A stretch of 64,000 nt of DNA from Sphingobacterium sp. UBA4616 (GCA_002386525.1 DGIS01000004.1:1-64000), one strand, 5' to 3'; shown: positions 55,701-64,000, counted from the stretch's first letter. Translations and numbers: made by a program. Notes: a model not told the origin generated them from the letters alone.

Positions 55701-56807
55701 ATTTTTAAACCTTTTAAACGTAATTTTAACCTATTCAACCAAAGCGCAGATGGTTTTGGAATAGGACTGTTTTTTGTAAAAAAATTTATTACGCTGCACG
55801 AAGGTAAATTGGAATATACTACAAATCCAAAAGCTGGAGCTACTTTTACAATACGATTGCCGATTCATCAGGTCAGCTCAACGACGGTGGAGCCAACTGT
55901 CGAAATACAACAGGCTGCTTATGGATATCTTTCTTCTGCGGAAGAAGATAAGCTTGAGTATACACCTTCAATCTATCCAAAAAAACGACAACCACTTGAC
56001 GAGTGGTATGAAGATGATATGCAGGAGAAAATACTAATTGTAGATGATAATGAAGATATGTTAAACTATATTGCTGGAGTTTTTTCTGACAAATATCAGG
56101 TTATTAAAGCAGACAGTGCAGAAATGGCAATAACTGTGTTAGAAAAAATGGAACCAAGTATCGTCATTAGTGATATCATGATGAGTGGAGACTCTGGAAT
56201 CGATCTCTGCAAACATATGAAGAGCAATACAAAGCGGAGCCATGTCCCTATTATTTTGTTAACTGCAAGTGCGTCTTTTGATGTTAAATTAAAAGGGATC
56301 GAAGTTGGAGCAGATGACTATATCGTTAAACCTTTTGATAAAGAGTTACTCGTGGCACGTGTGGAAAGTTTGATAGAAAACAAAAATAGATTGCATACCT
56401 ATTTTTACAGTGAGATCACGTTGCAGTCGAAAGATCATCAGGTTCCGACCGCCTTTAAAGATTTTCTTCAACGGGCTATAGCGGTGGTTGAAAAGCACTT
56501 GTTGAATGAAAATTTTACGGTAAAAATGCTTGCCGAGGAGCTAGGCATGAGCCATTCCAATATGTATAGACGAATAAAGTCTATTTCAGGTAAATCTGCC
56601 AATGAATTTATCCGTTATATCCGGATGCGCCGCGCCGCGCAGTTGCTGATTAATAATAAAACGAATATTAATGAAACCGCTTATCAAGTAGGTTTTAAGG
56701 ATATCAAACATTTTAGACAGCATTTTTCCAAAATCTTTGGTTGTTCACCCTCAGAATACCGAAAGCGGTACAGCCACCTCGGAAATTTGCCTGATAATAA
56801 GAGCTAA
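52755..56807 (+). CDS. Hybrid two-component system (HTCS) sensor-regulator
   Basis: 1350-aa one-protein signalling chain. It has a signal peptide (1-20), and two beta-propeller arrays of Reg_prop repeats fill about residues 25-640 (DRDGFMWFGTSNGLNRYDG, DDRIWIGTLRGGVNIV). A Y_Y_Y domain (about 690-755: IDYAYYLEGWDKDWNYVNKQRTAYYSNLREGTYKL) and a membrane helix near 775 follow. Next come a histidine kinase with His825 in FTHIVHEIRTPL and an ATP-binding domain (about 930-1045). A receiver has its phospho-acceptor Asp1140 in VISDIMMSGDSG, and a C-terminal AraC-type HTH (about 1240-1345: NINETAYQVGFKDIKHFRQHF) completes the chain. It should bind a degradation product in the periplasm and switch on a polysaccharide locus. 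The nearest candidates are the convergent SusCD locus 4 or the GH16/GH2 operon. Confidence 0.95.
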   Translation: MKTVYLILLGLFLPIHVVWCQSSIAYLGIDKGLSNDFVTVIFQDRDGFMWFGTSNGLNRYDGYEFKVFKNDPLSNNTIPDNRVTAIAESASAQLYVATKSGLAVIDANRTVCKQVLVRSQRENKLLNFPIHQIERDMLGQLFVQGGSKGLFKIEETKDGSIANRIPLQYAGQKDFDYRVSAICKAADAGIWAIIDHLGLAYYDSKKNSFSIVKEGDFQSTTMAVSTIGDVWFANYQKISCYHIKTGVLERYSYDTYRKAIVNLYFGKDKKLWICTDGAGIQKFNPTTETFEEYIGFDQQQLTSRSVFAVWEDKDDRIWIGTLRGGVNIVDPVKRRFQSFKLIPNSQRVNTADFILSFEQADRDHIWIGTDGDGLYKWSISKGTLVNYTYSAPLQSRPSFITSLIQHQNDQLWIGTYDTGIVKLNTKTGEIKHYSCYYPNTPYANNAVWRLFKDSRGTFWASTLASGNVYRLDTTTDQFKYLDLPINDVLTFYEDKDATLWMGSWNSLFRLDLRTMKYKSYQIGTPIRFIQQTENSFLWLGTEGGGLLHLNLNTMNYRRYTEKDGLVSNTLLNGLQDAQGNMWISSLDGLSKMDLRKETFQNFYQSDGLQSNQFNYNAAIKLRDDQLIFGGIRGFNIIRPKDVLFETSFPLLKLTRLSIDNIPYDQSGQENQIPLNDVKHLKIPFDKAVLSFSYAALDFSFSDRIDYAYYLEGWDKDWNYVNKQRTAYYSNLREGTYKLHIRSTNANGEWNPTERIIGIEVLPPWYRSFWAYLGYFLLLAAVLFFYNRYRENKALLLFKVKTAEFERDKEHELLEDKLAFFTHIVHEIRTPLTLIVNPIKDIVVKSKKNMTESDELLSIYSHSKRLLNLADKLLLFRKSDGNLDELDSKVFDIIQVWRDAFESFRQLASSRNITYSFETAIEKLTVDADYEKLEICFINLLQNALKYTDKGGSVAVKVRRLESELICDIIDSGQGYPTHLTEDIFKPFKRNFNLFNQSADGFGIGLFFVKKFITLHEGKLEYTTNPKAGATFTIRLPIHQVSSTTVEPTVEIQQAAYGYLSSAEEDKLEYTPSIYPKKRQPLDEWYEDDMQEKILIVDDNEDMLNYIAGVFSDKYQVIKADSAEMAITVLEKMEPSIVISDIMMSGDSGIDLCKHMKSNTKRSHVPIILLTASASFDVKLKGIEVGADDYIVKPFDKELLVARVESLIENKNRLHTYFYSEITLQSKDHQVPTAFKDFLQRAIAVVEKHLLNENFTVKMLAEELGMSHSNMYRRIKSISGKSANEFIRYIRMRRAAQLLINNKTNINETAYQVGFKDIKHFRQHFSKIFGCSPSEYRKRYSHLGNLPDNKS

Positions 56808-56831
56808 ATGTAACGGATTATCTAAAAATCA

Positions 56832-56881
56832 AAGAGCAGAAAAACAGTAACTTTCGTGAGAAATTCTGTTTTTCTGCTCTT
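56832..56881. terminator. Bidirectional terminator between convergent genes
   Basis: AAGAGCAGAAAAACAG (56832-56847) and CTGTTTTTCTGCTCTT (56866-56881) form a 16-bp perfect stem in the gap between the HTCS (ends 56807) and SusCD locus 4 (ends 56902). T runs on both sides allow either direction. Confidence 0.8.
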
Positions 56882-56901
56882 CGTTTGTGTACAGCTAGCT
56901 A

Positions 56902-58134
56902 TTAATAAGTTCCACTGTGACTGGTCATACCGTCTTTACGCATAGCTTCAATGAGCAGACAGTTGTAGACATAGTCCCAACTAGAACTGACTTCTGAATT
57001 TTGATTTAAGCCATAAGGCCACCAGTGCATGCTATCGCCACTTAGCACAGCTGATTCGTCTAGCGTGATCATTTTTAGTGTTTTGTTGGCGTTTGCTAAA
57101 CTGTATTTGCCATTTATAATGGCCTGCGACCACCAACTTGTCGTTCCAGTACCCAAGGTATGATTCATCTCATGCAACATGGTACGTATGTTTTGGTACC
57201 CTTCACCCGAACCAAATCGCATCCAACCCTCATTGTTAGCGTCGGCTGTCGGCACGCCTGGATCGTAGTTAAGATAAATGTGTTTGGTAGCAGAAGTATA
57301 ATTATTGACATACCACACCGCACTGTCAAGGGCCACTTGCAATCGTTGATAAGCAGCAAGTTGTTGGGCCGTAGGGTTATCGGCTTTATTAAACGTATAG
57401 GTTACTTTACCCTTAGCAATCGTATGGAACGCAATATCTGGACCGTAGCTTACACCGGTTTCATTGATCGCATAAGCGCGTAAATGATAGTTCGTGCTTG
57501 GATTAAGGTTGAGTATACCTATTCTAAATTTTCCAGTACCTTTCGAACCGTTCGTCACTTTGTGATCATTTAAGGTCGGTTGTTCCTGTAGGCTCCAGCA
57601 TATCCCTCGTTCGGTAATGGCGCCACCGCCGCTACTGATTATATTGACGTCATAATAAGCCATTGATGATCCCACAATAAAGATCGGATTAGTGCCAAAG
57701 GTAACCGATTGTATATCGGCAGTGGTCAACACCTGTTGTTCGCCGTAAGCAATTCCGCCCTTATTTTTGGCGTAAGGTCTAATGTAGTATGTTTGCGAGG
57801 GGGCAAGGGTTGTTAGTGCCAAACTAAATTCACCAGAACCTTTACTGGAAGTTGCTTCCATCGGATTATTGTCGATTGTCGGATTCGGATCTTTGTTCCA
57901 GCAGATTCCACGACTCGTCACGAGGGCACCACCCGGTTGGAGTACTTTTCCAGTAACCATAGCACCGGTAGTGGTGATATTGGAAAAAGCCAGTTTACCG
58001 AGTTCAGCAAGTGCGATGTCGGCGGTTTTTTCCGGAGGCGTTACCATATTACTCTCTGTAGCCGCCTTTTTGCAGCCTGCTAAACTGCAGGCCGCAAGTA
58101 ATGTATAAAAAACTAACCTACTCATATATTTCAT
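56902..58134 (-). CDS. Lipoprotein with Fn3-like repeats and a zinc-peptidase-like HEMNH motif
   Basis: 410 aa. Lipobox LAGC (Cys21). Two related modules follow, ~45-138 and ~140-238, each with SRGICWN/ERGICWS and TLAPSQTYYIRPYAKN/NLNPSTNYHLRAYAIN, a fibronectin-III-like pattern. The C-terminal domain (~245-410) contains MLHEMNHTLGTGTTSWW with the zincin signature HEMNH at 321-325; a third ligand could be His370 in DSMHWWPYGLN. It is the last gene of the SusCD locus 4 operon and overlaps the previous gene by 4 bases. It may be a surface peptidase acting on a glycoprotein; this role is inference. I do not recognise the exact peptidase family. Confidence 0.8.
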   Translation of the reverse strand: MKYMSRLVFYTLLAACSLAGCKKAATESNMVTPPEKTADIALAELGKLAFSNITTTGAMVTGKVLQPGGALVTSRGICWNKDPNPTIDNNPMEATSSKGSGEFSLALTTLAPSQTYYIRPYAKNKGGIAYGEQQVLTTADIQSVTFGTNPIFIVGSSMAYYDVNIISSGGGAITERGICWSLQEQPTLNDHKVTNGSKGTGKFRIGILNLNPSTNYHLRAYAINETGVSYGPDIAFHTIAKGKVTYTFNKADNPTAQQLAAYQRLQVALDSAVWYVNNYTSATKHIYLNYDPGVPTADANNEGWMRFGSGEGYQNIRTMLHEMNHTLGTGTTSWWSQAIINGKYSLANANKTLKMITLDESAVLSGDSMHWWPYGLNQNSEVSSSWDYVYNCLLIEAMRKDGMTSHSGTY

Positions 58135-59369
58135 TGTAATTTTTCGAAAATCATATTGCCAGTAACTTTAAAGTACGAACCGTCCGAGGCTGTACCGCTC
58201 ATATTTCCGAGAAACCCTATGGTTACGGCGCCCGCTTCGCTTACTGTAAATTCTAATACAGCGTTGCTTCCCGATAAGGTTTGAAAACCTATGGCCGTGT
58301 TTAAGGCGGATTGATCCGGCAAGATATTGCCTTTTGCAGCAATGAGATGAACGACACCAGCGCTGCCTTTGTCAATCTTTGAGAGTGTAAAACGATATTT
58401 GCCCGGCTGTAAGTTGGTTGTCTGATAGATCTTACCATTTACTATTGGCGCTAAGTTGGGTGACGGTGAGGCCCATTGCCACCAACCGGCTTCCAATGAT
58501 AAACAGGCTTTTTTATCGCGAATCTCAATTCCACCATAATATTTTCCGTCTGCAGTCTTGAAATTTTTTACTGCATCATTGACTATCCATACAGCCGGTG
58601 TACCCCAGCGATCGCCGCCCATTGCGGATGTCTCGAAAGGAAAGTTCATGTTTTTTAGATAGACCTCCTTAGGCGATATATTTGCGGAATAATTTGTGTA
58701 GAATGTATCTATACTTAAGGAATCCGGAACAAATAATGTACGGTAGCGCAATGGTTTGCCAGGCATAAAGTCTGCTAAAATGCTTTTGCCAAGTTTAATG
58801 GAGTCTCTTTGTGTAATCAATTTACCGGAAGTATTGGTGTACTCCACTTCCGTAAACTGAGCACCGCTGGTCAGATCGATCCCCCCCCAATTGACTGTGG
58901 TTTTTTGATCTCCTGCGAAATAATCAACAGCATACATTGGTCTGTTGATGAGACCTGAACTAAATCGTTCACCATAAGATACTCCAGTCTTAAATACACT
59001 CAGCGATTTATTTCCTTGGGCATCGTAGGTGATGAGTTCAAAATTGTGTACCCCTTCGCTTATCTTGAGCGAAATTTTTAAGGTGTCTATGCCAGCGGTA
59101 CGATTGATTTTTAATTCTGTTGAATCTTGTCGATTGTCCCAGTATATTTTGAGGCGCTCCACCTTGGGGTCTGCCATAAACAAACCGGTAATATAGACGC
59201 GTTCTTTGCCCGAAAAAACTTTTACGGAATCAATTTTTCCAGTGTAGGAAATTTCGCCGCCCTCCAAATACTTTTTATAATCATCATTTTTTGAACAACA
59301 AAGGAAAGAAAGCATGACCATGCTCAGCAGGGAAATGACAAGGAATGTTTTAATATGTGGTACTTTCAT
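58131..59369 (-). CDS. DUF4998 / DUF5013-type surface lipoprotein
   Basis: 412 aa. The signal ends SFLCC. DDYKKYLEGGEISYTGKIDSVKVFSGKERVYITG (about 29-62) is the start of DUF4998. The C-terminal part (about 235-412: NMNFPFETSAMGGDRWGTPAVWIVND..., AGAVTIGFLGNMSG) is like DUF5013, a carbohydrate-binding-like fold. Such proteins occur in SusCD operons as surface glycan-binding accessory proteins. It is fourth in the leftward operon SusC / SusD / DUF4959 / this gene / peptidase-like gene. Confidence 0.85.
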   Translation of the reverse strand: MKVPHIKTFLVISLLSMVMLSFLCCSKNDDYKKYLEGGEISYTGKIDSVKVFSGKERVYITGLFMADPKVERLKIYWDNRQDSTELKINRTAGIDTLKISLKISEGVHNFELITYDAQGNKSLSVFKTGVSYGERFSSGLINRPMYAVDYFAGDQKTTVNWGGIDLTSGAQFTEVEYTNTSGKLITQRDSIKLGKSILADFMPGKPLRYRTLFVPDSLSIDTFYTNYSANISPKEVYLKNMNFPFETSAMGGDRWGTPAVWIVNDAVKNFKTADGKYYGGIEIRDKKACLSLEAGWWQWASPSPNLAPIVNGKIYQTTNLQPGKYRFTLSKIDKGSAGVVHLIAAKGNILPDQSALNTAIGFQTLSGSNAVLEFTVSEAGAVTIGFLGNMSGTASDGSYFKVTGNMIFEKLQ

Positions 59370-59399
59370 AATAGTCTAATTGATAATAAAAAAGTGATC

Positions 59400-60596
59400 T
59401 TAACGTGGATCGCCATAAACCTGTAGCTCGGCAATAGACATAAAGGAAGACCCCTGCCAATTTTTAATGGTTTTGATGCGCAGATAACGCACCTTTGGTG
59501 CACCGATATCAAAGTCAAAGCTTAAACCCGAATTGGCGAGTTGGTAATCTTCATCTGTTTGTTGTCCCATGGGCAACCCAGAGGGCTTTTTGCTTTCGAA
59601 GGTACCCAAACGTGTCCAGTTGTTCCAGCTTCCGTCCGAAGGAGGATTGTCGGAGCCCCATACTTCGAAAAATCGCACATTACCCCCGTAATAGTACATG
59701 CGGCCATTATTCGTATATTCTGGATAGTCCCAGATGACAACCCTACTCATTTTGGCCAGTGTACCTGTATCGAATGTAACCCATTGTGGACCGTTCACAG
59801 TGACATCAGTCAACGATATGTTGGGCCAGTTAATATTGTCTCCATCCCACATTTTGGATAGTCCCGTAGAAGAATATTGTTGTTTAGAGTCCGTGGGTAA
59901 TGTAACCGCCGTATACCTCGATTTTGGAAGAGCCTGTTCAAACAGGGGCGTCAATGTGGTGACAAGGGTATCGGTAAAATTCATATACTTATCTCTTACA
60001 GTAATCGCAAACTGTTTGGGATTAGGAGCAAAACCACGGATCGTACGTGAAATCTGTTTAGCGGAGGTATAGATATTATCGACAGAAGGCACCCATTCAC
60101 CCAACGAGTCGACCATCACCATCACCGTTAGATTTTTTTCTGACTCGTTTTCAGCCGTGATCCGAATGCCACCAAAAGCTGGAATGGCCTCCAAACTTCG
60201 GAAAGTATTCCAGATCGGGTTTTCTAAAGGAGTTACGGAGACTTCGATCGGCGCCGAACTGACTTCACTTCTATTTACGGCATAAAGTTTAATTGGATGT
60301 GGATTTGTATCTGCAAAACCTTCCACCAACAGTGAGTTGTTATAATAGGAGGATTTCACCTCCATTTCTTTGCCCGATTTTAATTGGTAGACAGCTTTGA
60401 CATATAATAGATCCTGATCCTTTGGTAAGGTATAGGTAATCCGTGCGGCCCCCGCCAAGTTTTCTACCTTCACGTTACTCACTTGACCTGGCGCTGCGCT
60501 GTTTACGACAGGGGCAACCTGAATTTCTTCTTTACAGTTTTGGAATAAGATGCAGAAGAAAAATATAGCCTGCATCAGTTTTCTGTTTATATTCAT
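59400..60596 (-). CDS. DUF4959 / DUF5126 / DUF5000 surface lipoprotein
   Basis: 398-aa lipoprotein whose lipobox region is LFQNC. Domains in order: DUF4959 at about 35-120 (PGQVSNVKVENLAGAARITYTLPKDQDLLYVKAVY), DUF5126 at about 125-215 (NPIWNTFRSLEAIPAFGGIRITAENESEKNLTVMVMVDSLGEW), and a C-terminal DUF5000/discoidin-like domain (LSKMWDGDNINWPNIS, SSFMSIAELQVYGDPR). The last resembles F5/8 type C modules that bind sugars. It stands directly after SusD (35-base gap) and is a typical glycan-binding third component of the SusCD complex. Confidence 0.9.
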   Translation of the reverse strand: MNINRKLMQAIFFFCILFQNCKEEIQVAPVVNSAAPGQVSNVKVENLAGAARITYTLPKDQDLLYVKAVYQLKSGKEMEVKSSYYNNSLLVEGFADTNPHPIKLYAVNRSEVSSAPIEVSVTPLENPIWNTFRSLEAIPAFGGIRITAENESEKNLTVMVMVDSLGEWVPSVDNIYTSAKQISRTIRGFAPNPKQFAITVRDKYMNFTDTLVTTLTPLFEQALPKSRYTAVTLPTDSKQQYSSTGLSKMWDGDNINWPNISLTDVTVNGPQWVTFDTGTLAKMSRVVIWDYPEYTNNGRMYYYGGNVRFFEVWGSDNPPSDGSWNNWTRLGTFESKKPSGLPMGQQTDEDYQLANSGLSFDFDIGAPKVRYLRIKTIKNWQGSSFMSIAELQVYGDPR

Positions 60597-60630
60597 TTCG
60601 TTATGACTTTAAGGATAAAATTGAAAAGGG

Positions 60631-62559
60631 CTACCATCCAAGACTTTGTGTCAATGAAGGATTTACGGTTAATTCGCCTTGAGCAATTGGCCAGAAATAA
60701 TCTCTGGGCGCTACAAATGTCTGCTGAAATAAGGTTCTTATCTGGTAGTAATCTGCACTGACCTCTTGGTTTACACTCCATCCGGTAATGTTTTGGTTGA
60801 AGTATTTAACGGCCAATTTCCAGCGTCTTAAGTCCCAATAACGTTTTCCTTCAAAGGCCAATTCGATCATGCGTTCGCGTTGGATAATTTCGCGAAGACC
60901 CTCTTTTGTTGTAGGCTTGTCAGGGTTTGAAGAAAATTGACTCCAAGAAGATAGTACACCAGAGATTCCTGCACGTTCACGAATGCGGTCTAAATACGTG
61001 TATACTTCATTGGAAGGACCATTTGCCTCATTTAATGCTTCTGCGTACATCAGATAGATATCGCTTAACCGCATGTTCGGCCAAGGGTAGGACTTATAAC
61101 TGACTCCGTTGCTGCTAAATGCTTGCTCCCAATTGACTAATTTTTTAAGAAAATATCCAGTTTCATTGATCCATCCATGGTTATTCGCGCCGGCAGGCTG
61201 ATTTAACTTTGCCTGCACATAGTAAGTATCCTCGTCTGAGAGGCTTTTTGTATCAAACTTAAACCAGATACCACCGTCAAAACCCAAGTCAGCATAAAAG
61301 CGTGGCTCTCGGTCAAAGTTTAAACGTGCCGTGGTATATCCTTCTTTGATATAGTAGCGATCTGCAGAGGTGGCCACACGTAAGGTTGATTTATCGTTAA
61401 AGTCTAACGTTTTATCCTCGTTGATGGGTACACCATTTTTTGTATAAAACATTTCTGCAATTTTCAGTGGTGCGCTGAGGTGCTGCCTTGCTGTACCGAC
61501 CACTGCCTCTGGAGTTAACAGCGGCATCGCGTCTCGCTGTATATTCCATGCCTGATAATTAGGGTTTGCCCAAATGTGTTCAGCAGACCAGCGCTCATTG
61601 AAAGCTAAATTAATACCTAGTACCTTTGCTGTTGCATCGCTCATCTTAAACTGCCCATATTCAGCCTTATTGAAAGGGAAGAAGCGGATACCCGCTGCAT
61701 CGGCAGATTCAATTGCAACTTTAGCGGCCTCCGCAGCTTTGTTCCATTTTGAGGCATCGTATGAAGGATTGAAAAGCTGTTCACCTTTGCTATTTCGCAT
61801 GGACTGATAATCTGTATTTCCGTTGAATAATGGGCTTGCCGCAGTGAGCAATACTTCAGCTTTTACAGCCTGAATGATGGGTTTAGTCACCCGGCCTAAT
61901 TCTGCTGCTTTGTTCGGAATAATTAAGGGGACAGCTTTTTGCGCTGCGGAATCTAACAAAGTAACGATATAATTCACAACCTCATCTACAGGACGTTGTT
62001 CTACGCGTACAGCTGACTGGTTTGCATCAAGTGATATATTATTTTCAACCACAGGAATTGGACCATATTGACGGAATAATAAATAATGGTAATACGCTTT
62101 TAGAAACAATACCTCTCCAATCCATCGCGAACGATCATCAATTGAGAGATCAGGTACTTTGGATAGATCAGAAACATTTTCCAAAAAGATATTGCAATCT
62201 CGGATAGCGGTCCATAAGCCACCTCTCCAAGAGTCTACTAGAGGTTGGTTGACATTTTGCCCGCCGCGCGCGATTCGCCAGTTGTTAGCCGGATAGATTT
62301 CACGTTGGGCGACAGGTAGCCAAACTTCGTCGCCAGCAAGAAATCCAATGTTGCTTTGAGCATCCGAATTATTTGGTAACCATGCATAACAAGTGAAGAG
62401 AAATTTCTCAGCTTCATTTCGCAAGGAAAAGGCGTTGTCAATTGTCGCCACATTATCCGGAACGACGTCGATATAATCTTTGCAGGCAGAAACACCAAAA
62501 GCACTAAACAAGAGGCATGCTAAATAGGTTGCTGTCTTTTTCATATTTTTATTTTTCAT
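60631..62559 (-). CDS. SusD/RagB-family lipoprotein (locus 4)
   Basis: 642 aa, longer than the usual ~500. Lipobox GVSAC, then KDYIDVVPDNVATIDNAFSLRNEAEKFLFTCYAWLP, the SusD opening. Further blocks are EVLFLKAYYHYLLFRQYGPIPVVE, LMYAEALNEANGPS, REIIQRERMIELAFEGKRYWDLRRWK and the last PRDYFWPIAQGELTVNPSLTQSLGW. The C-terminal RYWDLRRWK block is diagnostic. It forms a pair with the SusC at 62582; the gap is 22 bases. I use the ATG at 62559; MKK at 62544 is a second option. Confidence 0.94.
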   Translation of the reverse strand: MKNKNMKKTATYLACLLFSAFGVSACKDYIDVVPDNVATIDNAFSLRNEAEKFLFTCYAWLPNNSDAQSNIGFLAGDEVWLPVAQREIYPANNWRIARGGQNVNQPLVDSWRGGLWTAIRDCNIFLENVSDLSKVPDLSIDDRSRWIGEVLFLKAYYHYLLFRQYGPIPVVENNISLDANQSAVRVEQRPVDEVVNYIVTLLDSAAQKAVPLIIPNKAAELGRVTKPIIQAVKAEVLLTAASPLFNGNTDYQSMRNSKGEQLFNPSYDASKWNKAAEAAKVAIESADAAGIRFFPFNKAEYGQFKMSDATAKVLGINLAFNERWSAEHIWANPNYQAWNIQRDAMPLLTPEAVVGTARQHLSAPLKIAEMFYTKNGVPINEDKTLDFNDKSTLRVATSADRYYIKEGYTTARLNFDREPRFYADLGFDGGIWFKFDTKSLSDEDTYYVQAKLNQPAGANNHGWINETGYFLKKLVNWEQAFSSNGVSYKSYPWPNMRLSDIYLMYAEALNEANGPSNEVYTYLDRIRERAGISGVLSSWSQFSSNPDKPTTKEGLREIIQRERMIELAFEGKRYWDLRRWKLAVKYFNQNITGWSVNQEVSADYYQIRTLFQQTFVAPRDYFWPIAQGELTVNPSLTQSLGW

Positions 62560-62581
62560 TATTTCTCGGTTGTAGTTAACA

Positions 62582-64000
62582 TTAAAAGCCCAGTTGTAAA
62601 CCAATGTTGTAAACGGACTGAATCGGATAGCCTATTCCTTTTCCTCCCATTTCGACATCCCACATCTTAAAGGAGCTTAAGGCAAATAAATTCATTCCGT
62701 TGGCATAAACCCGTAGGTTTTTTGCTCTGATACGTTTCATCAAACTTTCTTTAAAAGTATAGCCGACTTCGACTGTTTTCAATCTCAAGAAAGCTCCACT
62801 GCGCATCCACCAGGTACTTCTTTGATTATTATTTGCAATAATGTTTTCACTTAGGCGAGGCCAGAAGGCATAAAGATTGCGATTTTCCTCACTCCAATAG
62901 CTATCAGCAATGACCTGTAAAAGGCCATTTTGTGAACCACCATTTAAATAGAAAGGAGAGATATTCTCAGAATTTATGAAAAAAGAAGAGCGTGCAGAAC
63001 CTTGAAAGTAAAAGCTGAAGTCTAAGCCTTTTCCACCCACAGTACCACCAAATCCATAGATCATTTCAGGTGTCGTTGGGTAACCTATCGCGACACGGTC
63101 TAGGTCTGTAATCTGTCCATCGCCATTGACGTCACGGTATTTGATATCTCCTCCAAGATAATCCAACCCTGGTTTTCCGAACTGTACCGGAGAATTCAGT
63201 ACTTCTTGATCATCCACAAATAGACGCTCAGCGATGTAACCAAACTCTTGGGATGCTGAAGTTCCTACCGTATAGCGGCTAGCCTCTTTGTAAGCAGGTT
63301 CATCCACAATCAATTTTTTGCTCACGGCGTAAGTCATCGTTCCCCGTCCCTGAATGTACCAGCTGTCACCGAAATTTTTGTTATAATTGAGCGTAAGGTC
63401 TACTCCTTTACTTTCGGCTTTATTCGTATTGGCAACAATAGGAGCACGAAGTCCCATGGTACTTGGTATATAAGATCGCCCAGTGAGAATGTTGCTACGT
63501 ACCTGTTTGTATACATCTACATTTAGCTCAAGGTCTTTGAACAGGCCTAATTCGAGTCCTAAGTTTGTCTGCCGTGATCGTTCCCAAGTGATATCCTGGT
63601 TGGCATAACGACGAATGGCAATAGTTGGTCTGTTGTAGCCCGAAAGTTCACCAAATCCGATGGGAAAAGCGTTCATATCTACATCCGATAAATAGAAAAA
63701 GCGATCTTCCGAACGGCCTATCTGGTCGTTGCCGGCAAAACCATGCGTTGCACGAATTTTCAGTTTTGAAATAACGTCTTTGACAGGTTCAAAAAATGCT
63801 TCGTTGGATATATTGTAACTAAGCCCAAAGGAAGGAAAAAAACCTAAGCGGCGATTTTTGGCAAAGCGTTCCGAACCATTGTAACCAAAGTTGAATTCGG
63901 CAATATAACGATCATCGAAATTGTAAGAAAAGCGACCAGAAAGACCGATGTTACGTGAAGGCAGCGAGAGTTGCAAGTTTCCGGCATTCCCACTCAATGA
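62582..64000 (-). CDS. SusC/RagA-family TonB-dependent transporter, C-terminal part (locus 4)
   Basis: The 3' portion (about 472 codons) of an outer-membrane transporter whose start lies beyond the window edge. Visible barrel blocks are LSLPSRNIGLSGRFSYNFDDRYIAEFNFGYNGSERFAKNRRLGFFPSFGLSYNISNEAFF, KIRATHGFAGNDQIG, NTNKAESKGVDLTLNYNKNFGDSWYIQGRGTMTYAVSKK, RDVNGDGQITDLDRVAIGYPTTPEMIYGFGG and SAFLRLKTVEVGYTF. The end reads YNIGLQLGF, the typical outer-membrane signature. It heads the leftward operon with SusD and three accessory lipoproteins. Confidence 0.93.
   Translation of the reverse strand, partial: SLSGNAGNLQLSLPSRNIGLSGRFSYNFDDRYIAEFNFGYNGSERFAKNRRLGFFPSFGLSYNISNEAFFEPVKDVISKLKIRATHGFAGNDQIGRSEDRFFYLSDVDMNAFPIGFGELSGYNRPTIAIRRYANQDITWERSRQTNLGLELGLFKDLELNVDVYKQVRSNILTGRSYIPSTMGLRAPIVANTNKAESKGVDLTLNYNKNFGDSWYIQGRGTMTYAVSKKLIVDEPAYKEASRYTVGTSASQEFGYIAERLFVDDQEVLNSPVQFGKPGLDYLGGDIKYRDVNGDGQITDLDRVAIGYPTTPEMIYGFGGTVGGKGLDFSFYFQGSARSSFFINSENISPFYLNGGSQNGLLQVIADSYWSEENRNLYAFWPRLSENIIANNNQRSTWWMRSGAFLRLKTVEVGYTFKESLMKRIRAKNLRVYANGMNLFALSSFKMWDVEMGGKGIGYPIQSVYNIGLQLGF

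Overview
The window reads as chromosome of a Bacteroidota bacterium, most likely Sphingobacterium or a close relative. The reasons are four SusC/SusD pairs, a hybrid two-component system, FecR/ECF control, many lipoproteins with Bacteroidota-only domains, promoters of the TTG-N19/20-TAnnTTTG type, and a general lack of Shine-Dalgarno sequences. The genus is an inference from protein style; no rRNA or tRNA gene was seen.

Layout. (1) 580-6747: SusCD locus 1, with a DUF5011-type lipoprotein and a lipid-binding-type lipoprotein, closed by a terminator. (2) 6911-8125: a decayed IS3-family insertion sequence. (3) 8534-13567: SusCD locus 2, whose SusC shares a nearly identical leader and N-terminal domain with SusC 1. 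(4) 13808-19424: a phosphate-selective-type porin, then redox genes: a quinone-reductase-like flavoprotein with a Crp-like regulator, an SDR, and an ohr / DUF1304 / nitroreductase / ohrR operon preceded by a perfect dyad. (5) 19796-25518: nudK, a stand-alone SIR2-like protein, an orphan amidase plus coiled-coil pair resembling a lysis cassette, an unknown gene, and an S24 (CI-like) repressor. This looks like an accessory or defence/prophage-remnant zone. (6) 25973-29713: an FAD monooxygenase, a luciferase-like monooxygenase, an esterase and a GNAT acetyltransferase. (7) 29871-36406: ECF sigma / FecR / SusC / SusD locus 3. (8) 36591-37488: a small lipoprotein and CsbD. (9) 37599-42348: a four-gene periplasmic redox operon divergent from an ECF sigma and a membrane-anchored barrel protein, with two matching ECF-type promoters facing apart. 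(10) 42442-47619: a GH16-GH43 fusion and a GH2 beta-galactosidase, probably acting on a galactan. (11) 47803-48044: an array of 22 degenerate 11-bp units. (12) 48177-52579: a secreted protein, an NTF2-like protein and a TPR protein. (13) 52755-64000: a hybrid two-component sensor/regulator, convergent with SusCD locus 4, which carries surface lipoproteins and a lipoprotein with a zinc-peptidase-like HEMNH motif.

How it works together. Much of the window is glycan or polymer capture at the outer membrane (SusC pore, SusD lid, accessory binding lipoproteins), with secreted glycosidases and three modes of control: an HTCS, FecR/ECF, and simple promoters. Between these loci lie an organic-peroxide response operon and a self-contained ECF regulon. 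The strongest new observations are the paired ECF promoters (40429-40514), the 11-bp array, the SIR2-like gene beside phage-like genes, and the peptidase-like lipoprotein in SusCD locus 4.
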